A DNA stretch of 9,088 bases, from contig JAKIUX010000021.1 of NCBI GenBank assembly GCA_021647345.1, positions 1 to 9,088 of the forward strand, read 5' to 3'. The notes beneath the pieces were generated by a model that saw only the letters and a list, made by a program, of their open reading frames with translations, was not told the DNA's origin and ran no database searches. Each line of letters begins with the position of its first letter. Within the stretch, counting starts at the first letter, position 1. The position numbers and the translations under genes are program-made. Below are positions 1 to 6,455 of this stretch, piece after piece. Origin of the DNA: Hydrogenimonas sp. (GTDB taxonomy: Bacteria > Campylobacterota > Campylobacteria > Campylobacterales > Hydrogenimonadaceae).

Positions 1-234
1 GAGCCCTAAATACCCCTTTGGAAGAGTGCCCCTCTCTCTCATAAAAAGCCATAGATCGCCAAAGCCGCATCCGGCATCTACAACAGCCGCTTTCGATATA
101 TCGGGTATGGCTCTAAGAAGCTGGGCAAAACGCCTCTTTTGGCGCGACTCGTCGCTCCATGCGACACCTTGGGCGCATCGGCCATATTTAGCTACTGTTT
201 TTGAGTAGAATAGTTTGTGATCTATACGCGGCAT
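1..234 (-). CDS. Class I SAM-dependent methyltransferase, N-terminal part (cut by window edge)
   Basis: The minus frame is open for all 78 codons from an ATG at 234-232 to the left edge, so the C-terminal portion is missing. The protein begins MPRIDHKLFYSKTVAKYG and reaches a glycine-rich SAM-binding motif I, VVDAGCGFGDLWLFM, at about residues 54-68. This has the acidic residue and GxGxG-like loop that hold S-adenosylmethionine in Rossmann-fold methyltransferases. It is probably a soluble cytoplasmic enzyme. The substrate cannot be told, because the substrate-binding half lies outside the window. The gene starts 17 nt after the last codon of a decayed hepT-like gene on the same strand and may share its promoter at 569-599. 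There is no strong Shine-Dalgarno sequence before the ATG. The family call is from the motif and overall look; no alignment was possible. Confidence 0.8.
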   Translation of the reverse strand, partial: MPRIDHKLFYSKTVAKYGRCAQGVAWSDESRQKRRFAQLLRAIPDISKAAVVDAGCGFGDLWLFMRERGTLPKGYLGL

Positions 235-251
235 AAGGTTTATCTTAAAAC

Positions 252-448
252 TTAAAGCAGATCTCTACTCTTAGCACTATGAAGCTCATGAAGTTCACCG
301 TTACACATATTGTAAACAGCCTTGGTATTCTTCTCTTAACCTCGTTTTGTATCTATAAAATAGCTCACACTCTCTACCTCTGCGAACCAATCTTTATAGT
401 TGCCAATGCCTCATCTATTTGTAGCAATATCTCTTTAGCAAGTCCCAT
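252..448 (-). pseudogene. Decayed HEPN-domain toxin gene (hepT-like)
   Basis: Reading the minus strand from an ATG at 448-446 gives MGLAKEILLQIDEALATIK, the usual opening helix of HepT-like HEPN proteins. The frame then shifts near 390. The next frame continues WFAEVESVSYFIDTKRG, also HEPN-like. It meets TAA at 338-336 where the family normally has Leu (GLEK), so a TTA to TAA change is likely. It resumes EKNTKAVYN, then NGELHELHSAKSRDLL, and stops at 254-252. The family's segment between GLEK and NGEL is largely missing, and so is the RX4-6H ribonuclease motif that should follow the RD near the end. Intact HepT is an RNase toxin paired with an MNT nucleotidyltransferase that neutralises it by AMPylation. 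A matching MNT remnant lies directly upstream. The gene cannot make a working toxin. The HEPN assignment is from remembered family patterns. Confidence 0.7.
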
Positions 449-449
449 A

Positions 450-545
450 TCAGGCACTTATAGCCTCTTCCTCTATACCGTACTTATCTGTAAATCTCTT
501 TTTATATGCGGCAAGCATAGACAATATATCGTTACGATACAACAT
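450..545 (-). pseudogene. Remnant of MNT-type nucleotidyltransferase antitoxin (mntA-like), internally deleted
   Basis: A 31-codon minus frame starts at the ATG 545-543 and ends at TGA 452-450. Its first part, MLYRNDILSMLAAYKKRFTDKYGI, looks like the N-terminal helix of MntA-like nucleotidyltransferases, which normally runs straight into the strand and GS-x-DxD catalytic motif. Here that core is absent. The tail EEEAISA resembles the family's usual C-terminal end, so an in-frame internal deletion probably joined the two ends. The stop is one base before the ATG of the HEPN remnant, the spacing expected for an mntA-hepT pair. With no GS or DxD motif it cannot AMPylate HepT. It could also be a chance short ORF, but its placement next to the HEPN remnant argues against that. 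Confidence 0.55.
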
Positions 546-568
546 TTTTGCACTGCCTTTTTAATTAC

Positions 569-599
569 ATTATAGCATATTGCCATATAGGCACTACAA
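569..599 (-). promoter_or_regulatory. Candidate sigma-70 extended -10 promoter for the mntA/hepT remnant and methyltransferase
   Basis: On the minus strand TATAAT lies at 574-569, preceded by TGC (577-575), an extended -10 element. A weak -35 candidate TTGTAG is at 599-594 with a 19-nt spacer. Transcription would begin near 562, about 17 nt before the mntA-like ATG, and could continue through the remnants into the methyltransferase. This may be why the promoter has been kept. Confidence 0.5.
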
Positions 600-635
600 T
601 AAAAAAGCTATTGAATTTGCAACGAAAATGAAGAG

Positions 636-653
636 TCCGGGCCAAGGCCCGGA
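636..653. repeat. Perfect GC-rich inverted repeat downstream of flagellin, possible terminator
   Basis: TCCGGGCC (636-643) and GGCCCGGA (646-653) are perfect inverted repeats separated by AA; as RNA this gives a strong stem closed by a 4-nt loop. It lies about 60-75 nt past the flagellin stop. On the flagellin strand a T6 run (660-655) precedes the stem and only CTCTTCATTTT follows it, so it is not a textbook terminator. It may act in termination or as a 3' RNA-stabilising end. Confidence 0.45.
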
Positions 654-683
654 GAAAAAAGGGGTCTTATAAAGAGGTTTGCA

Positions 684-704
684 AAGCGGTCGTAAAGACC
701 GCTT
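684..704 (-). terminator. Stem-loop just after the flagellin stop codon
   Basis: AAGCGGTC (684-691) pairs perfectly with GACCGCTT (697-704) across a 5-nt loop, an 8-bp stem beginning 8 nt after the flagellin TAG. On the flagellin strand the stem ends in TT followed by TGCAAACCTCTTTA, with no real U-tract. Together with the inverted repeat at 636-653 it probably forms the flagellin transcript's 3' end. Confidence 0.45.
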
Positions 705-711
705 AAGAGTA

Positions 712-2073
712 CTACTGAAGCAGCCTCAAAACATTCTGCTGAACGGCATTTGCCTGGCTAAGAGCGTATGAGCCGCTTTGAGAGAGAATGTTGTATTTAC
801 TGAAGTTTGCAGACTCTTGCGCAAAGTCGACATCTCTTATCTGACTCTCTGCAGCGGTAACGTTTACCTGAGTAACAGAGATGTTTCGAATGGTAGACTC
901 AAGCTGGTTCTGAACCGAACCGAGGTCAGATCTAGTTCTATCAAGCTCTTTAAGAGCTGAGTCAGCTATAGAGATTGCTTTTTGCGCTCCAGCATAAGTT
1001 GTGACATCTACATCCTCAAGGGTATATGAGTTTATAGTGGTAGCGTTAAGACCTGAGACAGCTGTAGCGTTTTGGATACTTACAGACTGGCCTACTAAGG
1101 TTACAGAACCAAAGTTAGTTCCGGCAGTCAAACCTGTATTTCCAAAGTCAGCAGCCGTATTTGGATCCGTTATATGAATATTTTCGCCGTTTAGCGATGT
1201 GAGCTTAAGTACGGTACCGGAAAGTTCGGCTCTTACACCCGTTTTTGATGTAATGGCGTTTATAGCGTCAACCAGCGCTCCGCTGCTGTCGTTGTCGTTC
1301 CACGATACAGCAGCAACAGCAACACCGTTAATCACAAGATCACCCGCAGCGAGCGAACCGGCCGTAATGGCTCCGCCGGTAACGGTTGTGCTTGCGGTTG
1401 CGGTAACCCCCGCATTAGCTGCGTTTATGGCGTCCGCAATCAAATTGGCTCCATCTTTGGTGGTATCCGAAACAGTAACTTGGCTAATAGTTACTCCGTT
1501 TACGCTTAGGTCTGCCGCCGTGGTTCCTGCCGATACGGCAGCGCCTATAGCCTCGGTAGTATTTCCTGTTTTAGATACCCTTGTAGACTCGATGCTAAAG
1601 TCTACTGTCTCGTTTGAATATGCACCGATCTGAAAATGCTTGTTTGTGTATGAACCGTCAAGCAGTTTCAAGCCATTGAACGAAGTGGTTTTGGCAATGT
1701 TGTCAGCCTCTTCAAGCAGCCTTGTAATATCTCGCTGAATAGCTGCACGAGAGTCTGCGTTCTGCCCGTCAGAAGCGGCTTGAATAGCTTTGGTGCGGAC
1801 AGTGTTAATGATATTGATATACTCATCGAGAGCACCGTCGGCAGTCTGGACAACCCCTATGCCGTCATTTGCGTTTCTAATAGCCTGACCCAATCCTTGC
1901 GCTTGAGACCTAAGAGAGTCGGCTATCGCCATACCTGAAGCATCATCAGCAGCCTTGTTTATGCGAAGACCTGAACTTAGTCTTTCAAGGCTCTTGTTGA
2001 GCTCATTGTTTGTCATAAGGGAGTTACGATGAGCATTCATCGCACCTATGTTTGTGTTAATTCGAAATCCCAT
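712..2073 (-). CDS. flaA: Flagellin, major filament subunit
   Basis: This 453-residue protein is the secreted subunit that polymerises into the flagellar filament. The D0/D1 N-terminus (about residues 1-165, beginning MGFRINTNIGAMNAHRN and including the SSGLRINKAADDASGMAIAD stretch) and the C-terminus (about 365-453, ending NAVQQNVLRLLQ) are well conserved. The variable middle holds two flagellin IN-like modules, about 189-230 and 246-302 (LVINGVAVAAV ... GALVDAINAI ... LKLTSLNGENI). At the site equivalent to the Salmonella TLR5-binding stretch it reads INTVRTKAIQ (89-98), the form seen in Campylobacter and Helicobacter. No cysteine is present, as is usual for flagellins. The start is certain: a perfect AAGGAGG at 2085-2079 sits 5 nt before the ATG. 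A sigma-28 promoter lies at 2127-2153, so expression should be late and FlgM-controlled. fliD is immediately upstream. The symbol follows Campylobacterota usage (homologue of fliC). Confidence 0.97.
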   Translation of the reverse strand: MGFRINTNIGAMNAHRNSLMTNNELNKSLERLSSGLRINKAADDASGMAIADSLRSQAQGLGQAIRNANDGIGVVQTADGALDEYINIINTVRTKAIQAASDGQNADSRAAIQRDITRLLEEADNIAKTTSFNGLKLLDGSYTNKHFQIGAYSNETVDFSIESTRVSKTGNTTEAIGAAVSAGTTAADLSVNGVTISQVTVSDTTKDGANLIADAINAANAGVTATASTTVTGGAITAGSLAAGDLVINGVAVAAVSWNDNDSSGALVDAINAITSKTGVRAELSGTVLKLTSLNGENIHITDPNTAADFGNTGLTAGTNFGSVTLVGQSVSIQNATAVSGLNATTINSYTLEDVDVTTYAGAQKAISIADSALKELDRTRSDLGSVQNQLESTIRNISVTQVNVTAAESQIRDVDFAQESANFSKYNILSQSGSYALSQANAVQQNVLRLLQ

Positions 2074-2101
2074 GATTTCCTCCTTGTTTATATTTGGGTT
2101 A

Positions 2102-2127
2102 AAGAGCTTCCTTGCTCTTACTAAGAG
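2102..2127 (-). promoter_or_regulatory. Two overlapping inverted repeats at the flagellin transcription start and leader
   Basis: AAGAGC (2102-2107) and GCTCTT (2114-2119) form a 6-bp stem with a 6-nt loop in the leader RNA. CTCTTA (2115-2120) and TAAGAG (2122-2127) form a second inverted repeat around a single base. They share 2115-2119, so they cannot both form. The second abuts the sigma-28 -10 element and would straddle the predicted start site near 2120. Either could be an operator half-site pair, an RNA stability element, or chance. Confidence 0.35.
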
Positions 2128-2153
2128 TATCGACAGATTGAAAAAATTGTTTA
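2127..2153 (-). promoter_or_regulatory. Sigma-28 (FliA) promoter of flagellin
   Basis: On the minus strand TAAA (2153-2150) is followed after 17 nt by CGATAC (2132-2127). This fits the flagellar class 3 consensus TAAA-N15-GCCGATAA in spacing and in the CGAT core. It lies 54 nt upstream of the flagellin ATG. Confidence 0.8.
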
Positions 2154-2158
2154 GGGGG

Positions 2159-2187
2159 TGCGGCCCAAAATTTTTTAAGAGGCCGCA
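2159..2187 (-). terminator. Stem-loop between fliD and flagellin, possible weak terminator
   Basis: TGCGGCC (2159-2165) and GGCCGCA (2181-2187) make a 7-bp GC-rich stem around a 15-nt loop that contains AAAATTTTTT. It begins 8 nt after the fliD stop. On the fliD strand only CCCCCTAAACAATTTTTT follows, so the T-run is displaced and overlaps the -35 side of the flagellin promoter. Partial read-through from fliD into flagellin is possible. Confidence 0.45.
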
Positions 2188-2194
2188 AATCTAT

Positions 2195-3580
2195 TTAGTT
2201 GCTGCTATTAGCCTGAGCGTCAATCATCGACTGGAGAGATTGGAAAGAAGCGTTTAGCTTACCTATCATTGCATCGTATGCCGCAAACTTTTGAGCCATA
2301 ATCTCATACTTATTATCCAGCGAGGCCAATGTTCTCTCTCGCCTCAGTTCCAAAGCCTTCTCTCTTTCTCTCAAAGATTCATCAAGCCCTGATAGCATCG
2401 AGTCACTATCTGTAGCTGCAGTAGAGAGATAATCTTTAAGCGAAGCGAAAATACCTGGTTCACTATCTGTTCCCGCAAATGTATTTGATACAAGCTCTTG
2501 ATCGTTCTCTATAGAGGATATCAACCTGTCTCTATCAAGGCTCATTACACCGTCTCTATTTACCTCTATGCCGAAATCTGCAAGTCCGTGGCCGTTTGGA
2601 GCCAAGCCCATAGATAGCTGGCTTATTGTCAACTTTAGAGAAACTATTGTGCTATCGCCCTGAAATATACCCGCGGTTTTACTCTCAGGGTCATATTTAG
2701 TTACTGCCGAAAGCTCGCTCATAAGCTCATTATACTGATTTACAAACTCCTCCACTTTATCCGCAATAGCTTCGTTATCTTGGGTTATATCGATTCTGTT
2801 AGCGGCACCGCTCTCGCCCTTAAGCGTCAAGGTCATACCGACTACAAGATCATCTATCGTGTTTGAAGAGCGTGTAATATCTATTCCGTTATATGTAAAG
2901 AGCGCATCTGCTGCATCTTGCACATTCGCCGAAGCAAGAGTCAGATCTAAAAAGTCGTCGTTAGCCGTATTAGGATCACCGTCGTCAAATGAAAAACTCA
3001 TAGCCTGATCGGCACCTGTTTGGGTACTCTTTAAAACGAGCCTATACGGGTCGGTTCCGCCGGTATTTAAAATTGTAGCCTCAACACTGCCGCCCATCTG
3101 CTCGTTTATTAGATCTTTAAGCTCAGCGAGAGTAGTACCGGCAGCTACGGTAAAAGTGGTTGACTCTCCTCCTATATCTATAGCCATATCTGTATCTACC
3201 GTCGTAACGACGGAAGTATCGGCCGCAAACCCTTTTGTCTGCTTAATATCCTCTCTTGCCAAGCTCTTTACCGATATATCTATCTGCTGAGCTTTAGTGC
3301 CGTCCTCTACAAAAGCCTCTATATCTGAACCAGTGACCTCTACCGACCTTTTTGCAAACAATACAGAATCTGAAAGTTCAAACAGGGAGCTCTTAAGAGA
3401 AGCTGTCATAGTAGTGATCTTTGCAAGCTCTGTCTGCTTATTTTGCATATCCTCCAACTGGCTGTCAAGAGGCTTGATCTGCGCATCTTCATCTACTTGT
3501 CTTAATTTATCTATGATGTCATAATTCAATGCTCCGCTGCTTCCTAGTCCAAGTGTGCTCAATGATCCATAATCTGCCAT
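2195..3580 (-). CDS. fliD: Flagellar filament cap protein FliD (hook-associated protein 2)
   Basis: FliD sits at the filament tip as an oligomeric cap and helps secreted flagellin fold into place. The 461-residue protein has the usual layout. The N-terminal region starts MADYGSLSTLGLGSSGALNY and continues into a helical segment with KPLDSQLEDMQNKQTELAKI (about 36-55). A middle domain (about 130-200) carries an IN-like TTLAELKDLINEQMGG. The C-terminal FliD_C region (about 220-450) includes the typical FVNQYNELMSEL (279-290) and ends in a long helix, DAMIGKLNASFQSLQSMID. The frame also opens at a TTG two codons earlier, but AAAGGA at 3593-3588 is 7 nt from the ATG at 3580 and only 1 nt from that TTG, so the ATG is chosen. 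A sigma-28 promoter lies just upstream. No fliS or fliT follows; the next gene is flagellin, which uses FliD as its cap. Confidence 0.95.
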   Translation of the reverse strand: MADYGSLSTLGLGSSGALNYDIIDKLRQVDEDAQIKPLDSQLEDMQNKQTELAKITTMTASLKSSLFELSDSVLFAKRSVEVTGSDIEAFVEDGTKAQQIDISVKSLAREDIKQTKGFAADTSVVTTVDTDMAIDIGGESTTFTVAAGTTLAELKDLINEQMGGSVEATILNTGGTDPYRLVLKSTQTGADQAMSFSFDDGDPNTANDDFLDLTLASANVQDAADALFTYNGIDITRSSNTIDDLVVGMTLTLKGESGAANRIDITQDNEAIADKVEEFVNQYNELMSELSAVTKYDPESKTAGIFQGDSTIVSLKLTISQLSMGLAPNGHGLADFGIEVNRDGVMSLDRDRLISSIENDQELVSNTFAGTDSEPGIFASLKDYLSTAATDSDSMLSGLDESLREREKALELRRERTLASLDNKYEIMAQKFAAYDAMIGKLNASFQSLQSMIDAQANSSN

Positions 3581-3587
3581 TTTCAAT

Positions 3588-3593
3588 CCTTTG
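3588..3593 (-). promoter_or_regulatory. Ribosome binding site deciding the fliD start
   Basis: On the minus strand AAAGGA is 7 nt before the ATG at 3580-3578. The alternative in-frame TTG (3586-3584) is only 1 nt away, too close to be used. Confidence 0.7.
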
Positions 3594-3611
3594 GTTGGCT
3601 TCTTTATACAA

Positions 3612-3638
3612 ATATCGACGGAAAATAAAAATAGTTTA
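3612..3638 (-). promoter_or_regulatory. Sigma-28 (FliA) promoter of fliD
   Basis: On the minus strand TAAA (3638-3635) is separated by exactly 17 nt from CGATAT (3617-3612), matching the flagellar sigma-28 consensus. It lies 31 nt upstream of the fliD ATG. The geometry is identical to the flagellin promoter at 2127-2153, including the GT before CGAT and the T-rich spacer. Confidence 0.8.
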
Positions 3639-3647
3639 AGAGTGCTT

Positions 3648-3658
3648 TATGATAGAAT
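3648..3658 (+). promoter_or_regulatory. Possible -10 region for the topA operon
   Basis: Overlapping hexamers TATGAT (3648-3653) and TAGAAT (3653-3658) lie in an AT-rich gap about 50 nt before topA. No clear -35 is visible, which is common for Campylobacterota housekeeping promoters. The site lies 10 nt from the -35 of the divergent fliD promoter. Confidence 0.3.
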
Positions 3659-3706
3659 TGCATCCACTAAAATTTTCTACCTAACCATAAATATATAGGA
3701 AAAGAG

Positions 3707-5926
3707 TTGAAAAATCTTATTATAGTCGAATCGCCGGCAAAAGCGAGAACCATAAAAAACTTTCTCGGTAAAGATTTCGAGGTTATCGCCTCTAAAGGGC
3801 ACATCAGAGACCTTCCCAAACACAGCTTCGGCATAAAACTCGAAGATGAGAGGTTTGAGCCGCAATATAGAGTTGACAAAGAGCATAGCGCTATCGTCAA
3901 ACAGATGAAAGATCTTGCCAAAAAGAGCGACAATGTATATATAGCGACCGATGAAGACCGCGAAGGTGAGGCGATAGGCTACCACATAGCAAAAGCTATT
4001 GGCAAAAACCCTGAGGATCTTCCAAGAATAGTATTCCACGAGATCACCAAAAGTGCCATAAAACATGCGCTGGAGAATCCCCGCAAGATCAATATGGATC
4101 AGGTCAACGCCCAGCAGGCAAGACGCCTTCTTGACAGGATAGTCGGATACAAGCTATCTCCGCTTCTGGCATCTAAGATTCAAAAGGGTTTGAGCGCAGG
4201 ACGGGTACAATCCGCAGCTTTGAAGATAGTCGTAGATAGAGAGAGGGAGATCAAAGCCTTCAAGCCGGTCGAGTACTGGAGCATAGATGCCATCTTCAAG
4301 CCGGAAATCGAAGCGCAGCTTGTCGAGTTTAGAGGCAAGAAGATTGAGAAGATGACGATTTGCGACGAAAAAGAGGCAAGAGAGATTGAATCTACCTTAA
4401 AAGGAGAGAACTACCGCGTCAAGAGCATAGAGAAGAAACAGAGAAAGAGCTCGACTCCCCCGCCATTCATGACTTCAACACTGCAGCAGAGCGCCTCCGG
4501 ACGCCTTAGCTTCTCACCGAAAAAAACCATGATGATAGCCCAAAAACTCTATGAGGGCGTCTCTACCGACAAAGGAGTCATGGGTGTCATAACATATATG
4601 AGAACCGACAGCCTAAACATAGCCAAAGAGGCGCGCGATGCCGCCAGAGAGGCTATACTAAAAAGCTTTGGCGAAAAGTATCTTCCAAAAAAACCTAAAA
4701 TCTACACCTCAAAAGCCAAAGGTGCACAAGAGGCGCACGAGGCGATACGCCCCACACGTCTCGATTTTACCCCTGAAGTTGCGGCAAAATATCTTACGCC
4801 CGATGAGCTGAAACTATATAAACTCATATATAACCGCTTTTTGGCAAGCCAAATGAGCGATGCGGTTTTGGAGTCACAAACCATTCTCTTCGCAAGCGAA
4901 GATGGAGTATTCAAGGCGACCGGCCGCAAGCTAATATTTGACGGCTTTTACCGCATAATGGGATATGATGAGAAAGAGAAGCTTCTGCCGGAACTCAAAG
5001 AGGGGCAGCAGGCAGAGCTTCAAAAGCTGAGCGCCAACCAGCACTTCACCGAACCGCCTCCTCGCTATACCGAAGCGAGCCTCATTAAAAAGCTCGAATC
5101 TTTGGGGATAGGAAGACCGAGCACATACGCTCCCACTATATCGATTCTGGTCTCTCGCGAATATATTAAGATTGAGAAGCGCCAGCTTGTTCCTACACCC
5201 ATTGCATTTACCGTCATAGAGACACTCGAGAAGCACTTTCCAGAAATAGTCGACTCCAACTTTACTGCGAAGATGGAGGAGAAGCTCGACGAAGTGGCGG
5301 AGAGAAAGGAGGATTGGCAGAAGCTGCTTCTTGACTTCTACAAACCCTTCATAGAAAAAGTGGAGAGAGGGAAAAAGGAGATCAAAAGCCTTAAAAAGGC
5401 TGAACCCGTTGGGCGCCAGTGTCCCGAATGCGGACGCGAACTGCTTCTTAGAAGCGGACGATACGGCGACTTCATAGCCTGTGCCAACTTCCCCAAGTGC
5501 CGCTACACGGAAGCGATAGAGAAAGAGGGCGAAAGCGGGGCGAAAGAGCCGCAGATAGCTGACGAAACATGCGAAAAGTGCGGCGCTCCAATGGTAGTAA
5601 AAACTGGAAGGAGAGGCTCCTTTTTGGCATGCAGCGCATACCCTAAATGCAAAAATACAAGATCACTCGAAAAACCCAAAAAGCTTGAGGTGAAGTGCCC
5701 TGAATGCGGCGGGGAACTGCTTGAGAGAAACTCTCGGCGAGGCAAATTTTTCGGCTGCTCCAACTACCCTAAATGCACATTCATCTCTAAATTCGAACCT
5801 ACCGATATTAAGTGCCCGGAGTGCGGATACACAACCGTCAAACGCACCTACAGAGGAAAAGAGGTCTACGAGTGCATAAAGTGCAAGCATCGGGAAGAGG
5901 CAAAAGAGCAGCAGCCTGGCAAATAA
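3707..5926 (+). CDS. topA: DNA topoisomerase I (type IA)
   Basis: This enzyme relaxes negatively supercoiled DNA by passing one strand through a transient break in the other. The 739-residue protein opens with a TOPRIM domain, with catalytic Glu8 in IIVESPAKA and the metal-binding Asp82/Asp84 in TDEDREGEAIGYHI. The active-site tyrosine is Tyr297 in GVITYMRTDS, with the conserved Arg two residues on. The EAHEAIRPT (342-350) and GIGRPSTYAPTI (467-478) core motifs are present. The C-terminus has four zinc-finger-like units with paired cysteines: about 572-598, 622-648, 664-690 and 703-726. Length and order are normal for bacterial TopA. The start is TTG with AGGA six nt upstream; it gives the family's usual MKNLIIVESPAKA opening. 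It is transcribed divergently from fliD and is the first gene of a tight plus-strand run. All key residues are in place. Confidence 0.97.
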   Translation: MKNLIIVESPAKARTIKNFLGKDFEVIASKGHIRDLPKHSFGIKLEDERFEPQYRVDKEHSAIVKQMKDLAKKSDNVYIATDEDREGEAIGYHIAKAIGKNPEDLPRIVFHEITKSAIKHALENPRKINMDQVNAQQARRLLDRIVGYKLSPLLASKIQKGLSAGRVQSAALKIVVDREREIKAFKPVEYWSIDAIFKPEIEAQLVEFRGKKIEKMTICDEKEAREIESTLKGENYRVKSIEKKQRKSSTPPPFMTSTLQQSASGRLSFSPKKTMMIAQKLYEGVSTDKGVMGVITYMRTDSLNIAKEARDAAREAILKSFGEKYLPKKPKIYTSKAKGAQEAHEAIRPTRLDFTPEVAAKYLTPDELKLYKLIYNRFLASQMSDAVLESQTILFASEDGVFKATGRKLIFDGFYRIMGYDEKEKLLPELKEGQQAELQKLSANQHFTEPPPRYTEASLIKKLESLGIGRPSTYAPTISILVSREYIKIEKRQLVPTPIAFTVIETLEKHFPEIVDSNFTAKMEEKLDEVAERKEDWQKLLLDFYKPFIEKVERGKKEIKSLKKAEPVGRQCPECGRELLLRSGRYGDFIACANFPKCRYTEAIEKEGESGAKEPQIADETCEKCGAPMVVKTGRRGSFLACSAYPKCKNTRSLEKPKKLEVKCPECGGELLERNSRRGKFFGCSNYPKCTFISKFEPTDIKCPECGYTTVKRTYRGKEVYECIKCKHREEAKEQQPGK

Positions 5927-5933
5927 GCATAAA

Positions 5934-6455
5934 ATGAAGATAGGAGTCATAAGCGATACCCATAAAAAATCGGGTCGCGCAAAAAAGGCGATAGATATTC
6001 TCGTAAAAAACGGAGCGGGGCTTCTTGTTCATGCAGGCGACATAGGCAAAGAGGAGACCCTGGCCTACATAGAGAGCTCGGGCCTTCCTTATGTGGCCGT
6101 ACTTGGAAACAACGACGCCAAGCTTACTCACTTGAAAGATAGATACAACCTCTTCACAGAACCGCACTACTTTAAGATCGATGGTCTCAAGGTAAAACTT
6201 ATGCACCATCCCTGGTTTCTCTCTCCCGATGCCGACCTTATCATATTCGGCCATACACACAAATTCTCCGCCAGGTGCGACAAAGAGGGGAGGCTCTTTT
6301 TGAACCCTGGCGAAGCGTGCGCTAGAAACAAACCTGTAAGCGAAGCTGTTTTGCTTAACGTTACTAAAAATGAGTGGCAGATACTTCATCTTCAAAGGCG
6401 CATCAAAGAGAGAGAATGGCAATATAACAATATCATATATGAAAGAGCAGTATAG
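5934..6455 (+). CDS. YfcE/MJ0936-like metallophosphoesterase (calcineurin-like phosphodiesterase)
   Basis: A 173-residue cytoplasmic metallophosphoesterase. The dimetal motifs run in order: SDTH (7-10), GD (35-36), GNND (58-61), HH (91-92) and GHTH (106-109), followed by FLNPGEACA. YfcE relatives hydrolyse phosphodiesters in vitro with Mn2+; the physiological substrate is usually unknown and cannot be read from this sequence. The stretch between the HH and GHTH motifs is short (about 14 residues), and the common HGH triplet is replaced by MHHP. This appears to be a compact subtype rather than a defect, because all other ligands are present. It starts 7 nt after topA, has no strong Shine-Dalgarno of its own, and its stop codon touches the bioB ATG. 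It is therefore probably translated by coupling within an operon. Confidence 0.88.
   Translation: MKIGVISDTHKKSGRAKKAIDILVKNGAGLLVHAGDIGKEETLAYIESSGLPYVAVLGNNDAKLTHLKDRYNLFTEPHYFKIDGLKVKLMHHPWFLSPDADLIIFGHTHKFSARCDKEGRLFLNPGEACARNKPVSEAVLLNVTKNEWQILHLQRRIKEREWQYNNIIYERAV

Noticed and set aside
279..575. 98-codon plus-strand ORF that looks hydrophobic, like a small membrane protein
   Set aside because: It is antisense to the HEPN/MNT remnant, has no ribosome site or family resemblance, and its hydrophobicity comes from reading AT-rich coding DNA backwards.
1199..1633. 144-codon plus-strand ORF rich in Ala, Val and Thr
   Set aside because: It is fully antisense to the flagellin variable region; its composition mirrors the Ala/Thr/Gly-rich coding strand.
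5405..5886. Tandem repeat array inside topA
   Set aside because: These are the four C-terminal zinc-finger units normal for TopA; their DNA is diverged and is not a recent repeat expansion.
5838..6422. 194-codon minus-strand ORF across the end of topA and the phosphodiesterase
   Set aside because: It is antisense to two well-supported genes with intact catalytic motifs, and its own translation resembles no family.
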